NCBI GenBank assembly: GCA_963724665.1
Contig: CAVRVH010000007.1
Coordinates: 1,054,001-1,118,000 of the forward strand
Length of the DNA stretch: 64,000 nucleotides
From: DASUPK01 sp963724665
Lineage (GTDB): Bacteria; Actinomycetota; Thermoleophilia; Solirubrobacterales; 70-9
Direction: 5' to 3'
Positions 44,693-52,474 of the stretch are shown one piece after another. Within the stretch, counting starts at the first letter, position 1; every line of letters begins with the position of its first letter. The position numbers were made by a program, and so were the translations under genes. A model generated the notes under the pieces. That model was given only the letters and a program-made list of their open reading frames with translations. It had not been told where the DNA came from and searched no databases.

Positions 44693-45256
44693 ATGTCACC
44701 CATTGGACAGAGCCACGACGATGTCCACCACGCAGGCGAGCCTGCCGGTGGAGTCGGTTCCTTCATCTGTCAGGGGTGCTCCTTCCCGGTCTCGTTCGAG
44801 CCCGCCGAGTCGATTCCCGAGTGCCCCAACTGCGGCGGCACCGACTTCCGGCGCTCATCGATGTTCGAGCAGCCCACGCTCAGGAACATCGCCATCACCC
44901 GCCCGACGAAGAAGCCTCAGGACTGGCTCGACGAGGTGCGTGAGTCGATCTCCGAGCCGGGCAAGTACCTGGCGATGTTCGCCGATGGGCGTACGCGCGT
45001 AATCGAGCTCTCGAATGGCTGGTCTCGAATCGGCCGGAGCCGCTCGGCCGACATCCGGCTCGATGACCCCACCGTCTCGCGGCGTCACGCCGTGCTGGTG
45101 CGAACCCCCGAGGGGGAGCTCCGCGTGCTCGATGACCGTTCGATGAACGGCATCCGCGTCAACGGGGAGCCGGTCGACTGGAGCCCGCTCGTTGACGGCG
45201 ACGAGCTGCAGATCGGCCGCTACGCCCTCAGCGTCGTCGAAACCGCTGGCGTCTAG
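44693..45256 (+). CDS. Zinc-ribbon and FHA domain protein
   Basis: A 187-residue protein. An N-terminal zinc ribbon (FICQGCSFPVSFEPAESI with ECPNCGGTDF, four Cys) is followed by a linker and a C-terminal FHA domain. The FHA core is intact: WSRIGRSRSADIRLDDPTV, SRRHAVLV and SMNGIRVNGEPV. FHA domains read phosphothreonine, so it is probably a target or adaptor of a Ser/Thr kinase. ATG 44693 was chosen; longer frames start earlier. Its stop overlaps the STAS gene (CTAG). Confidence 0.88.
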   Translation: MSPIGQSHDDVHHAGEPAGGVGSFICQGCSFPVSFEPAESIPECPNCGGTDFRRSSMFEQPTLRNIAITRPTKKPQDWLDEVRESISEPGKYLAMFADGRTRVIELSNGWSRIGRSRSADIRLDDPTVSRRHAVLVRTPEGELRVLDDRSMNGIRVNGEPVDWSPLVDGDELQIGRYALSVVETAGV

Positions 45257-45603
45257 CCCACCGCTCGCAGCGCCTCGGCAACTCCGGCATCGATCGGGAC
45301 GGAGCCCGCCATGGACACCGCCCCCAGCACCTCGCTGACGAAGGACTTCGGCGCGACCACCAGCCGCAGCTCCTGCCGGCGATTCTTCATCCGGGCGGCC
45401 GTATTGAAGATCAGGCTGATCCCGGAGCTGTCGATGTAGCTCGTATCAGTCAGATCGATGACGAGCGCCTTGGCCTTGTTCGAGACGGACTCGAGCAGGC
45501 GGTTCGTGAGGTCCTCGACGTTCGAGGCATCGACCTCGCCGGCGACGTGGGCGAGCTCGACGTCACCGTCGGTTTCAAAGGAGAGTCTTGCGAGTTCCGG
45601 CAT
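45253..45603 (-). CDS. STAS-domain anti-sigma factor antagonist
   Basis: A 116-residue STAS protein of the RsbV/SpoIIAA type. The regulatory loop LTDTSYIDSSGISLIF contains the phosphorylatable Ser (DSSG). The dephosphorylated form binds an anti-sigma kinase. It overlaps the ATGA of the upstream phosphatase/ATPase gene, which probably controls its phosphorylation. Confidence 0.93.
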   Translation of the reverse strand: MPELARLSFETDGDVELAHVAGEVDASNVEDLTNRLLESVSNKAKALVIDLTDTSYIDSSGISLIFNTAARMKNRRQELRLVVAPKSFVSEVLGAVSMAGSVPIDAGVAEALRAVG

Positions 45604-47243
45604 CAGGATTCCGACTCGATCCCGCGCCGAAGCACCACCGTGGTTCCGTCGTCCCCCGTCTCGATGGCCACATCATCCATGAACTCCTTCATCACCGGGA
45701 TCCCGCGACCACGGTTCTCGCCCGTCGGCTCGCGCCAGCCGCCGCGATCACGGACAGTCACGGTCGCTTCACCGCCGGCCAGGCCCGCGCTCAGCTCGAT
45801 GATCGCGTCGCCCGGCCCGTACGCGTGCTCGACCGCGTTCGCACAGGCTTCCGTCACCGCGATCGCGAAGGCGGCACAGTCGTCGTCGCTGCCGCCCTGG
45901 GCAGTCACCCAGCGGCGGATCAGGTGCCGGACGGTCGCCAGCTGCTCGGCCTCGGCCGGAACCTCGACGTCGAGCTCGTCATGGAGGCCGACCGCTCTGA
46001 CGGCGAGGACGGCGATGTCGTCCGGAACTTTGATGCCCTGCGTGAGCTGCTGGATGACCGAGCGGCAGAGCATCTCCGGTTCGTCCGGCGCCGCTGCGGC
46101 GGCCTCGACCAAAGCCGCCTCCCCCTCGGAAAGGGTCTGGCCCCGGCGCTCTATCAGGCCATCGGTGTAGAACAGAAGCGTCTCGGCGGGACCCAGCGTG
46201 ACCCGCTGCTGGTCGTAGTCCCCCACCGACCCAGTGCCGAGCGGCGGCCCGCCCACATCCGTCAGGAAGATGGCCGGCCCCTCCGCTCGGATCAGCAGCG
46301 GATATGGATGGCCGGCCCGCGCGAAGTCAACGACCCAGGTGTCGAGGTTGAGCGTCGCGTAGATGACCGTGGCCATTCTCGAGTGCTCCTGATCGGCAAA
46401 GCGCGAGACCTTGCCGAGCAACTCGGCAGGGCTCTCGATCTCGAGTGCGTACGCCCGCACGGCGCTGCGGAGCTGGCCCATGTGGGTGGCGGCGGCCATC
46501 CCATGCCCCGCCACGTCCCCGATCGTCAGCCCGAGCCTGCGATGCCCGAGTTCGATCACGTCGAACCAGTCCCCGCCGACCGCCGTCTCTTCGGCAGCCG
46601 GCAGGTACCAGGCCGCCATGCTCAGGCCGGGCAGGCGGGGCAGGCTGCGGGGGAGCAGGCTGCGCTGGAGGGTCTCAGCGATCTGGCCCTGGACGGCGAG
46701 CCGGGACCGCTCGATCGACAGCGCGACGCGATCCGCCACGAGCTGCAGCAGCTGGACGTCCCCGGCATCGAACTCGCGCAGGGTCAGGCTCCCGGCGTGC
46801 AGGACCCCAATCACCTTCCCCTCGACGATCATCGGGACGCCGACAAGAGAGCGGACGTTCTTCTCGCGCATCAGAGGGTTGACCACCGTCACCGGTGAGT
46901 TGTCGAGATCCGGAATCACCACCGGTTCGCGCGTCGCCGCAACCCGGCCGGCGAAGCCCCTCCCGACGGGCAGGCGGAATCCCTGCTCCACCTCTTCCTC
47001 GAGTCCCTTGGCCGCCCTCGCGGCGAGCGTCCGGCCATCGTCCTCGACCAGCAGCACGGCGGCGGTGTCCGCCTCCAGGATGTCGGTCACGCGCTGAAGC
47101 AGCTCCGTGAGCAGATCGTCGAGATCGAGGTAGGCGAGCGCGGCCTCGGTGACCCGCTGGACGTCCTCGAGCCGCGTGAAGGCCTCCTCGGCCGTCGCCG
47201 GCTCCACGGTTGCTTCCTCCTGATTGGGGGGCTCTTGCGTCAT
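45603..47243 (-). CDS. GAF-SpoIIE phosphatase with C-terminal RsbW-type ATPase
   Basis: A 546-residue regulator with three parts: a GAF sensor (about 20-170, with FRLPVGRGFAGRVAA), a PP2C/SpoIIE domain (about 180-400, with GGDWFDVIELGHRRLGLTIG and metal Asp in TIGDVAGHGMAAA and FYTDGLIERRGQ), and an RsbW-like HATPase_c domain (about 415-546, VTEACANAVEHAY, GRGIPVMKEFMD). It may both phosphorylate and dephosphorylate the coupled STAS antagonist. ATG 47243 is family-like; the frame is open further upstream through the apbE end. Confidence 0.92.
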   Translation of the reverse strand: MTQEPPNQEEATVEPATAEEAFTRLEDVQRVTEAALAYLDLDDLLTELLQRVTDILEADTAAVLLVEDDGRTLAARAAKGLEEEVEQGFRLPVGRGFAGRVAATREPVVIPDLDNSPVTVVNPLMREKNVRSLVGVPMIVEGKVIGVLHAGSLTLREFDAGDVQLLQLVADRVALSIERSRLAVQGQIAETLQRSLLPRSLPRLPGLSMAAWYLPAAEETAVGGDWFDVIELGHRRLGLTIGDVAGHGMAAATHMGQLRSAVRAYALEIESPAELLGKVSRFADQEHSRMATVIYATLNLDTWVVDFARAGHPYPLLIRAEGPAIFLTDVGGPPLGTGSVGDYDQQRVTLGPAETLLFYTDGLIERRGQTLSEGEAALVEAAAAAPDEPEMLCRSVIQQLTQGIKVPDDIAVLAVRAVGLHDELDVEVPAEAEQLATVRHLIRRWVTAQGGSDDDCAAFAIAVTEACANAVEHAYGPGDAIIELSAGLAGGEATVTVRDRGGWREPTGENRGRGIPVMKEFMDDVAIETGDDGTTVVLRRGIESES

Positions 47244-47277
47244 CCCGCGGGCGACGCCTAGATTCGCAGGTATCGGG

Positions 47278-48267
47278 TCAGGCAGCGGCGACCGACGCGA
47301 CGGGAAGGCCGCTTCGCCGGCCCACCAGCTTGGCCGCCCGCGGGCCGGCGATCTCGACCTGACCGTCGTCGTGGACCAGCATCCCGCCGTATTCCGCGAG
47401 CAGCTCGCGTCCAACCTCTGGGCCGCTGAGCAGCGCCGCCTTGGAGAGCGTCTCGGCCTCGAGCGCCGTTCTCCCCAGCGCCGTGACGCCGACCAGTCCG
47501 GTCCAGGCCGGCTCCCCTGTGCTCGGGTCGAGCAGATGGTGGGCGAAGCGGCCGTCCTCACGCTTCCACAGGCGCATGTCGAGGCCGGAGGTCGCGATCC
47601 CACCGGAGGATACGTCGAAGATCGCCGCCGTCTCATCGTCGATCGGATGACGGGCGTGCACCCCGAACGGATCGAGCTGCGCCCCGAACCCGCCCACCCG
47701 GACGTCCCCGCCGCAGTCGATCACGAAGCGCGAGTAGCCACGCAAATGCTCGGCGACCAGGTCGGCTGCCAGGCCCTTCCCGCAGCCGCCGGTGTCGAAG
47801 ATCACTCCCGGCGGGCGGCGGATCGCGCCAGCTTGATCGTCCACCTCGAGGAGGCGCCACTCGGCCTCCGGACGGGATCGAGCTGGCCGGCGCACCGGCG
47901 CGCACGCCAGCGCCTCCGCGAGCGGCTCCGGCGCTATCCCGGCGCGGGATTCCCGGTATCCGGCGGACACGATCGCTCCGCCCAGCGTTGGATCGACCAG
48001 GCCGCCGCTTCGCTGCGCAGCCCAGAGACCAGCCCGGACCGCCTGGCGGAGGAGAGGCGACGCCGAAACCGTCTCTCGCGGGTCCTCGTTGAAAGCGGTC
48101 AGCTCGCTGTCCGGCTTGAAGCGGGAGAGGGCCGCATCGAAAAGCTCGATGAAGAGCTTCGCCCGTCTGGCCGCCTCCCAGGGTGGAGGCGATCCCGGGA
48201 GCGGGTCGCCGATCAGCAGGCGGACCTCGCAGCCCATCGAGTCGAACGTGAGGTCGTGATAGCTCAT
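47278..48267 (-). CDS. apbE: ApbE-like FAD:protein FMN transferase
   Basis: A 329-residue ApbE that attaches FMN to Thr/Ser of periplasmic redox proteins. It has DLTFDSMGCEVRLLIG, the Asp/Glu FMN-pocket region LFDAALSRFKPDSELTAFN, the Gly-rich loop GVIFDTGGCGKGLAADLVAE, CGGDVRVGG and SGGIATSGLDMRLW, then HHLLDPSTGEPAW and the Ser/Thr region near ALEAETLSKAALL. No signal peptide is seen. ATG 48267 overlaps the upstream tail-protein stop (ATGA). No classical FMN-binding domain protein is encoded nearby. Confidence 0.92.
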   Translation of the reverse strand: MSYHDLTFDSMGCEVRLLIGDPLPGSPPPWEAARRAKLFIELFDAALSRFKPDSELTAFNEDPRETVSASPLLRQAVRAGLWAAQRSGGLVDPTLGGAIVSAGYRESRAGIAPEPLAEALACAPVRRPARSRPEAEWRLLEVDDQAGAIRRPPGVIFDTGGCGKGLAADLVAEHLRGYSRFVIDCGGDVRVGGFGAQLDPFGVHARHPIDDETAAIFDVSSGGIATSGLDMRLWKREDGRFAHHLLDPSTGEPAWTGLVGVTALGRTALEAETLSKAALLSGPEVGRELLAEYGGMLVHDDGQVEIAGPRAAKLVGRRSGLPVASVAAA

Positions 48268-48560
48268 GACGTCGAGCTCACCACCGGGGCGGGAGCGCTG
48301 ACCGACCCTCCGCTGCTCGATGTGGTCCGGGAGGTGCCACCGGTCGCCGCCGGGATGACGGTGGTGATGATGATCTTTCGCCTGGGCCTCACCTTGGCCG
48401 GGACCGGTGCGGTGGCCGTGGCCTTCAGGGCTGGATCGCGGCCGGCCTGCAGCTGCAGGGCGAGGAACTCGAAGGTGACGGCGAAACAGGCGAGGGCCAC
48501 CAGGACGGTCGGCAGTGCAGCCGGCCGCCTGGTCCGCCCGCCGGTCGTCTCCCGGTTCAC
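48264..48560 (-). CDS. Small anchored tail protein, SSTS end (copy 1)
   Basis: A 98-residue protein. Basic N-terminus, one membrane helix (PTVLVALACFAVTFEFLALQLQ), then an extracytoplasmic Ser/Thr/Pro tail ending APAPVVSSTS. Its stop overlaps the apbE start by ATGA. It is a paralogue of 50636-50878, whose end is APVTSSTS and which is coupled to the heme membrane protein. A structural role at the membrane next to a redox enzyme is inferred. It is unlikely to carry the usual ApbE target motif. Confidence 0.65.
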   Translation of the reverse strand: MNRETTGGRTRRPAALPTVLVALACFAVTFEFLALQLQAGRDPALKATATAPVPAKVRPRRKIIITTVIPAATGGTSRTTSSSGGSVSAPAPVVSSTS

Positions 48561-48763
48561 GGGTAGACGACCTCGCCCGACTCGGAATCAATGACCTCGA
48601 TGGCCTGCGCCGGGCAGGCCTTGGCCGCCTTGAGGATCTGCTTGTCCGGGCCGCTGCCGATCACCTCGGCGGTGTCGCCCAGCTCGAATACCTCCGGCGC
48701 AATGTCGACGCAATCGCCATGTGCACTGCAGGCGCTGCCGTCGATCTTCGGGATGTAGCTCAT
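48557..48763 (-). CDS. [3Fe-4S] ferredoxin
   Basis: A 68-residue ferredoxin of the P450-associated type. Ligands are in ACSAHGDCVDIAP and KACPAQAIEVID: three Cys with a CxxHxxC first part, the pattern giving a [3Fe-4S] cluster. It delivers single electrons in the cytoplasm. It is encoded directly after the reductase, with overlapping ATGA, so the pair forms an electron chain. Confidence 0.93.
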   Translation of the reverse strand: MSYIPKIDGSACSAHGDCVDIAPEVFELGDTAEVIGSGPDKQILKAAKACPAQAIEVIDSESGEVVYP

Positions 48764-49947
48764 CGGTGCTCCTTTCGATTTGTCTCTTGGTCGTAAGTCC
48801 GTTCGATCTCCTTGCGTAGACGGGCAAAGGCCCTGGGCCGTCCGACGACGAGAGCCCCGACGGGCCGGCCTTCGCGCGTGTAGACGACCGCGAAGTCACG
48901 GTCGCTCGGCTTGCCCTCGACCCTGGCCGCATCGGCTCCCTCCGCGTGGCCGACGTACTGGATTCGCAGCCCGTACTGGTCGCTCCAGAAACTGGGCAGT
49001 GGATGCGGTTCGGGCTCTTCGCCCGTGATCGCCCGTGCGACGGACATGCCCTGGCGTGCGGCGGCGTCCCAGTGCTCCGTGCGGCGGTGTTCGCCGTGTC
49101 GGTGGTCAAAGCTCCTGGCGACGTCCCCCGCGGCCCACACGTGGGGCATCGAGGTGCGGCCCGCCTGGTCGGTGAGCACACCATCGGTCTCGAGCCCGCT
49201 TCCCTTCAGCCAGCCGGCGGCGGGGGCGACCCCGATCCCGACCACGACCGCGTCGCACGCGATCGGCCGGCCGTTGCCGACCATGAGCTCGTCGACCGCG
49301 CCGTTGCCGCGGGCGCCCTCGAGCTTCGTGTCCAGGCGGACATCGACGCCCTCCTCGTCGTGCATCTTCATCAGCCAGAGGCCGACCTCCTCGCCGAGGA
49401 TGCCCGTGAGAGGGGCGGGCATCGCCTCGACGATCGTGACCTCGGCACCGGTGGCGCGCGCGGTGGAGGCGACCTCCTGGCCGATGAAGCCCGCGCCGAC
49501 GACCGCCAGGCGAGCGCCTTCACGAAGCTCCTTGCGAAGCCGGCGGCCGTCGGCAAGCGTGCGCAGGTAGTGAACGTTCTCGTAGCCCTCCAGGGGCGGC
49601 AGGCGCCGAGCAGCCGCGCCGGTGGCGATTACAAGCTCGCCGTAGAAGAGCTCCTCGCCGTCGTCGAGCTCCAGGCAGCGGCGCTTGGCGTCGAGTCGCT
49701 TCGCATACCTGCCGACGAGGAGCTCCACCCGGTTGTCGACGTACCAATCCGCCGGCCGGAAGGCGACCTCGTCGTCGGAGAGCTCGCCGGCCAGGTGGTC
49801 CTTGGAGAGTGGCGGGCGGTCATAGGGCCGCTCCGGCTCGCCGCAGACCATCCTGATTCGGCCCGCGTAGCCGCGCCGCCGCAGAGTCTCGGCGCAGCGC
49901 TGAGAGGCAAGCCCCCCTCCCACGATCACCACTCCTTGGTCCTTCAT
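48760..49947 (-). CDS. FAD-dependent ferredoxin reductase-like oxidoreductase
   Basis: A 395-residue NAD(P)H:ferredoxin reductase-type flavoprotein. An N-terminal FAD site (VVIVGGGLASQRCAETLRR), PYDRPPLSK, an NAD(P) site (LAVVGAGFIGQEVASTA) and MPHVWAAGDVARS (FAD) are in the usual order. It would reduce the 3Fe-4S ferredoxin. ATG 49947 has AGAAAGGAA upstream; the frame is open to 49974. Confidence 0.93.
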   Translation of the reverse strand: MKDQGVVIVGGGLASQRCAETLRRRGYAGRIRMVCGEPERPYDRPPLSKDHLAGELSDDEVAFRPADWYVDNRVELLVGRYAKRLDAKRRCLELDDGEELFYGELVIATGAAARRLPPLEGYENVHYLRTLADGRRLRKELREGARLAVVGAGFIGQEVASTARATGAEVTIVEAMPAPLTGILGEEVGLWLMKMHDEEGVDVRLDTKLEGARGNGAVDELMVGNGRPIACDAVVVGIGVAPAAGWLKGSGLETDGVLTDQAGRTSMPHVWAAGDVARSFDHRHGEHRRTEHWDAAARQGMSVARAITGEEPEPHPLPSFWSDQYGLRIQYVGHAEGADAARVEGKPSDRDFAVVYTREGRPVGALVVGRPRAFARLRKEIERTYDQETNRKEHR

Positions 49948-49970
49948 CTCGATTCCTTTCTTGACCGGTC

Positions 49971-50639
49971 TCATGCCGATTCCTCAGCCACCGCTCCGGT
50001 CAGGACTGGGTGCTGGCGAGGAGCGGGGCGCTCGGGGCGGTCGAGCTGACGCTCTCGGCGCCGCTCGGCCGCTGCCCGCTTGCGCTCACGCCCCTTGCGA
50101 ATTCCGTGCACCACGCGCGCCGTGAACATCGCGCCGATCGCCGGGGCCGTCAGGGCGATTGGCCAGTAGAGCCACGGGCTGCTCGCGTCGGTCCCCGCGC
50201 CCAGCGTGTGGATGACGCCGAGCGCGTAGACGACGATCGTGGCGCGGTGCGCCTTCCGCCAGAAGGCCGGGCCGATCCGGCGGCGGACGTAGAAGCTCAA
50301 TCCGAGCAGGGCCGCCAGCCAGCCTCCGATGATTCCAAGGCCCGTGAAGAGGCTCTTGTAGGCCATCGTGAAGGGGACGACGATCCCCGAGAGGCCCGGA
50401 TTGAGCCACGGGTCGCCAAGCAGGGTGAGGCCGTGCACGGCGATCGCGACCAGGCCCGCCAGGGCGGTCTGCTCGTGGATCGCGACAAGTGTGCGGTTGG
50501 CCCCCTTTCTCTTCGAGAACCTGCCGGCCATCGCGAGCCCGATGCCCACGGAGATGGTCACCAGGGCCAAGGCGACGACGCCCGAGGCGCGGCTGGCGAT
50601 CCACCAGCCATGTTGCGCGAGTGTCTGCGAAGCATTCAT
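49971..50639 (-). CDS. Ferric reductase-like transmembrane heme protein
   Basis: A 222-residue polytopic membrane protein of the ferric-reductase/MsrQ fold. Helices with paired His (VAIHEQTALAGLVAIAVHG; FWRKAHRATIVVYALGVIH) fit two bis-His heme b sites, moving electrons across the membrane. The C-terminus is basic and cytoplasmic (ERKRAAAERRRERQ). It is coupled to the paralogous small tail protein (ATGA) and next to the reductase. Confidence 0.88.
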   Translation of the reverse strand: MNASQTLAQHGWWIASRASGVVALALVTISVGIGLAMAGRFSKRKGANRTLVAIHEQTALAGLVAIAVHGLTLLGDPWLNPGLSGIVVPFTMAYKSLFTGLGIIGGWLAALLGLSFYVRRRIGPAFWRKAHRATIVVYALGVIHTLGAGTDASSPWLYWPIALTAPAIGAMFTARVVHGIRKGRERKRAAAERRRERQLDRPERPAPRQHPVLTGAVAEESA

Positions 50640-50878
50640 GAGGTCGAGCTGGTCACGGGGGCGGGGGTCTGCGAATGGGCAGGCGCGGCGGCGACGGACT
50701 TCGCCGGCACGGCACCGTCGTCGCCATAGGCGTCATCGCCAGTGACGGAGCTGGTCAATGTGGCCAGCGAGCCGCCGCTTCCGGGCGAGAGCTGGAACAG
50801 CATCAGCTGGAAGACGATTCCGAACAGCGCGAAGGCGCCGAGGATCGTCGGCCAGGCGGAGGGCCGGCGCCTAGTCAT
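50636..50878 (-). CDS. Small anchored tail protein, SSTS end (copy 2)
   Basis: An 80-residue protein. Basic start (MTRRRPSAW), one helix (PTILGAFALFGIVFQLMLFQ), then an extracytoplasmic tail ending TPAPVTSSTS. It is paralogous to the tail protein coupled to apbE. Here the ATGA joins it to the heme-binding membrane protein. The longer frame upstream is antisense/out-of-context and is not used. Confidence 0.65.
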   Translation of the reverse strand: MTRRRPSAWPTILGAFALFGIVFQLMLFQLSPGSGGSLATLTSSVTGDDAYGDDGAVPAKSVAAAPAHSQTPAPVTSSTS

Positions 50879-51119
50879 CGCGCCGGCCTCCGACCGAGGT
50901 TGCACCGGGGAACGGCTGGGTGTTGACCGCCGGGGTCGCCACCGCTCCGCTCGTGCCGGTCGTGACCGGGCGAATGGTTGAGCCGGCGTGGGTGGTGGAG
51001 ACGATCGGGGCGGGCGTCGCATGCTGCGCCGCCGGGTTGTTCGCCCAGGCGACGCCGCCGAGGCCACCGAGGGCCAGGACGACGGCGCCCGCCGCGATTC
51101 TCTTTTTGATTGCGCTCAT
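50871..51119 (-). CDS. Small secreted or anchored protein
   Basis: An 82-residue protein with a hydrophobic N-terminal signal or anchor (IAAGAVVLALGGLGGVAWAN) and a Thr/Pro/Ala tail (PAPIVSTTHAGSTIRPVTTG). The tail includes PGATSVGG, which resembles but does not match the ApbE target motif. It overlaps the next gene by 8 bp. Function unknown. Confidence 0.6.
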   Translation of the reverse strand: MSAIKKRIAAGAVVLALGGLGGVAWANNPAAQHATPAPIVSTTHAGSTIRPVTTGTSGAVATPAVNTQPFPGATSVGGRRDD

Positions 51120-51220
51120 CTGGTGTCTCCTTCGGACTTCTCTGAGTTGCCGATCCAGTGTGCGCTCCGACCGTCAAGGGCCCAGGGAAGCCCAGGCAAA
51201 GAGATGGGAAAGGCGTGGAC

Positions 51221-51625
51221 TCAGTCCCCGCCCCCGCCGCCGCCCTCGTGCTCGCCTCCGCCGTCGCTCTCGCCGCCGCCGCCGGAACCGCTGCTGCCGG
51301 TGTGGACGGCGCCGCCGCCCCCTCCGGAGCCGCTGCTGCCGGTCGAGACGGGCGGGGCCGAGGACGAAGAACCGCTCGAGCCGCTCGAGACGGGCGCGCT
51401 GGTCAGGCTGCGTGCAGCCGTCGCACCGGGGGTGCTGCCGGCCGAGCGCTTGTGCTTCGGCTTCTTGTGCACGGTGCGCCTGATCACCTGGGTGGTGGGC
51501 ACCGCCGGGGTGTTGACTCGATAGGCCGCTCGGCGGTTCGCGCTCATCGCATAGCCACCGAGGCCTCCAAGTCCGAGGACGACCGCCAGCACGGCGATCT
51601 TGGTTCTCCAGTCGTTCATCAGCAT
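51221..51625 (-). CDS. Anchored Gly/Ser-rich protein
   Basis: A 134-residue protein: a single hydrophobic segment (KIAVLAVVLGLGGLGGYAM), a basic linker (RRTVHKKPKHKRS), then Ser/Gly repeats (SSGSSGSSSSAPPVSTGSSG) and an acidic Gly end. It resembles the gene at 50871 in its start (GLGGLGG) and in position. It faces the response regulator divergently. Confidence 0.6.
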   Translation of the reverse strand: MLMNDWRTKIAVLAVVLGLGGLGGYAMSANRRAAYRVNTPAVPTTQVIRRTVHKKPKHKRSAGSTPGATAARSLTSAPVSSGSSGSSSSAPPVSTGSSGSGGGGGAVHTGSSGSGGGGESDGGGEHEGGGGGGD

Positions 51626-51760
51626 CCGCTCCTTGCCTGAGGGTTGAGCGGCGAGTGTCGGGCGCGACGCCTTAGGAATCGGAGAAGCCCGGGTAAAGGG
51701 AGGGGAAAGGATTCGCCCGGCCGGGCGGAAAGCGGCGGTTACCGGCGTTACATTGGCCTC

Positions 51761-52474
51761 GTGGCCGAGCCGTTGCCATCCAGGAAGATCCTCTTCGTCG
51801 AGGATGAGGCGGCGATCTTCGAGCCCTTCTCCAAAGCGCTGCGCCGGAACGGCTTCGAGCCGGTCGTGGCCCAGACCGCGTCCGAGGCGCTGGAATTGGC
51901 CGGGCGGTTCGAACCGGACCTGGTCCTCCTCGACCTGAACCTCCCCGACGGAGACGGCTCTGACGTATGCCGGACGCTCCGCAAGAGCTCGGATGTCCCG
52001 ATCGTGATGCTGACCGCGCGCGGAACCGAGATGGATCGCGTGCTCGGGCTGGAGCTGGGGGCCGACGACTACGTGGTCAAGCCCTTCAGCTCGCGCGAGC
52101 TGATCTCACGGATTCGAGCCGTGCTGCGGCGGGCTCGCGGAACCTCCACGGCGCAGGAGGGTCCCACCGAGGTCGGGGAGCTCCGGCTCGATCCCGGGCC
52201 GAGGTCGGTGGAGCTCGCCGGGAAGCGTGTGAAGGTGACCCGGAAGGAGTTCGACCTGCTCGCCGAGCTCATGGCGCACCCGGGACAGGTCATCACCCGG
52301 GAGGACCTGATGTCCCGCGTCTGGGACGTGAACTGGTTCGGATCCACGAAGACCCTCGACGTCCACGTCCGGACACTTCGCCAGAAGCTCGAGGACGACA
52401 GCGCCAACCCTCGCTTCATCGAGACGGTGCGGGGAGTGGGCTTTCGACTGATCGAACCGGAGTCCGATTCATAA
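51761..52474 (+). CDS. OmpR/PhoB-family response regulator
   Basis: A 237-residue two-component regulator. The receiver domain has KILFVEDEAAIFEPF, the phospho-Asp in LVLLDLNLPDGDGSDV, the Thr in IVMLTARG and the Lys in DDYVVKPFSSREL. The C-terminal winged helix (KVTRKEFDLLAELM, STKTLDVHVRTLRQKLED, VRGVGFRLIEPE) binds DNA. GTG 51761 follows a TACATT -10-like box by 6 nt, so the mRNA is probably leaderless. It is divergent from the anchored electron-transfer genes and may regulate them. Confidence 0.95.
   Translation: MAEPLPSRKILFVEDEAAIFEPFSKALRRNGFEPVVAQTASEALELAGRFEPDLVLLDLNLPDGDGSDVCRTLRKSSDVPIVMLTARGTEMDRVLGLELGADDYVVKPFSSRELISRIRAVLRRARGTSTAQEGPTEVGELRLDPGPRSVELAGKRVKVTRKEFDLLAELMAHPGQVITREDLMSRVWDVNWFGSTKTLDVHVRTLRQKLEDDSANPRFIETVRGVGFRLIEPESDS

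Noticed and set aside
50871..51119. ApbE flavinylation site in PGATSVGG
   Set aside because: The accepted motif needs a Ser/Thr two positions after GAT; here it is Val, so no site is claimed.
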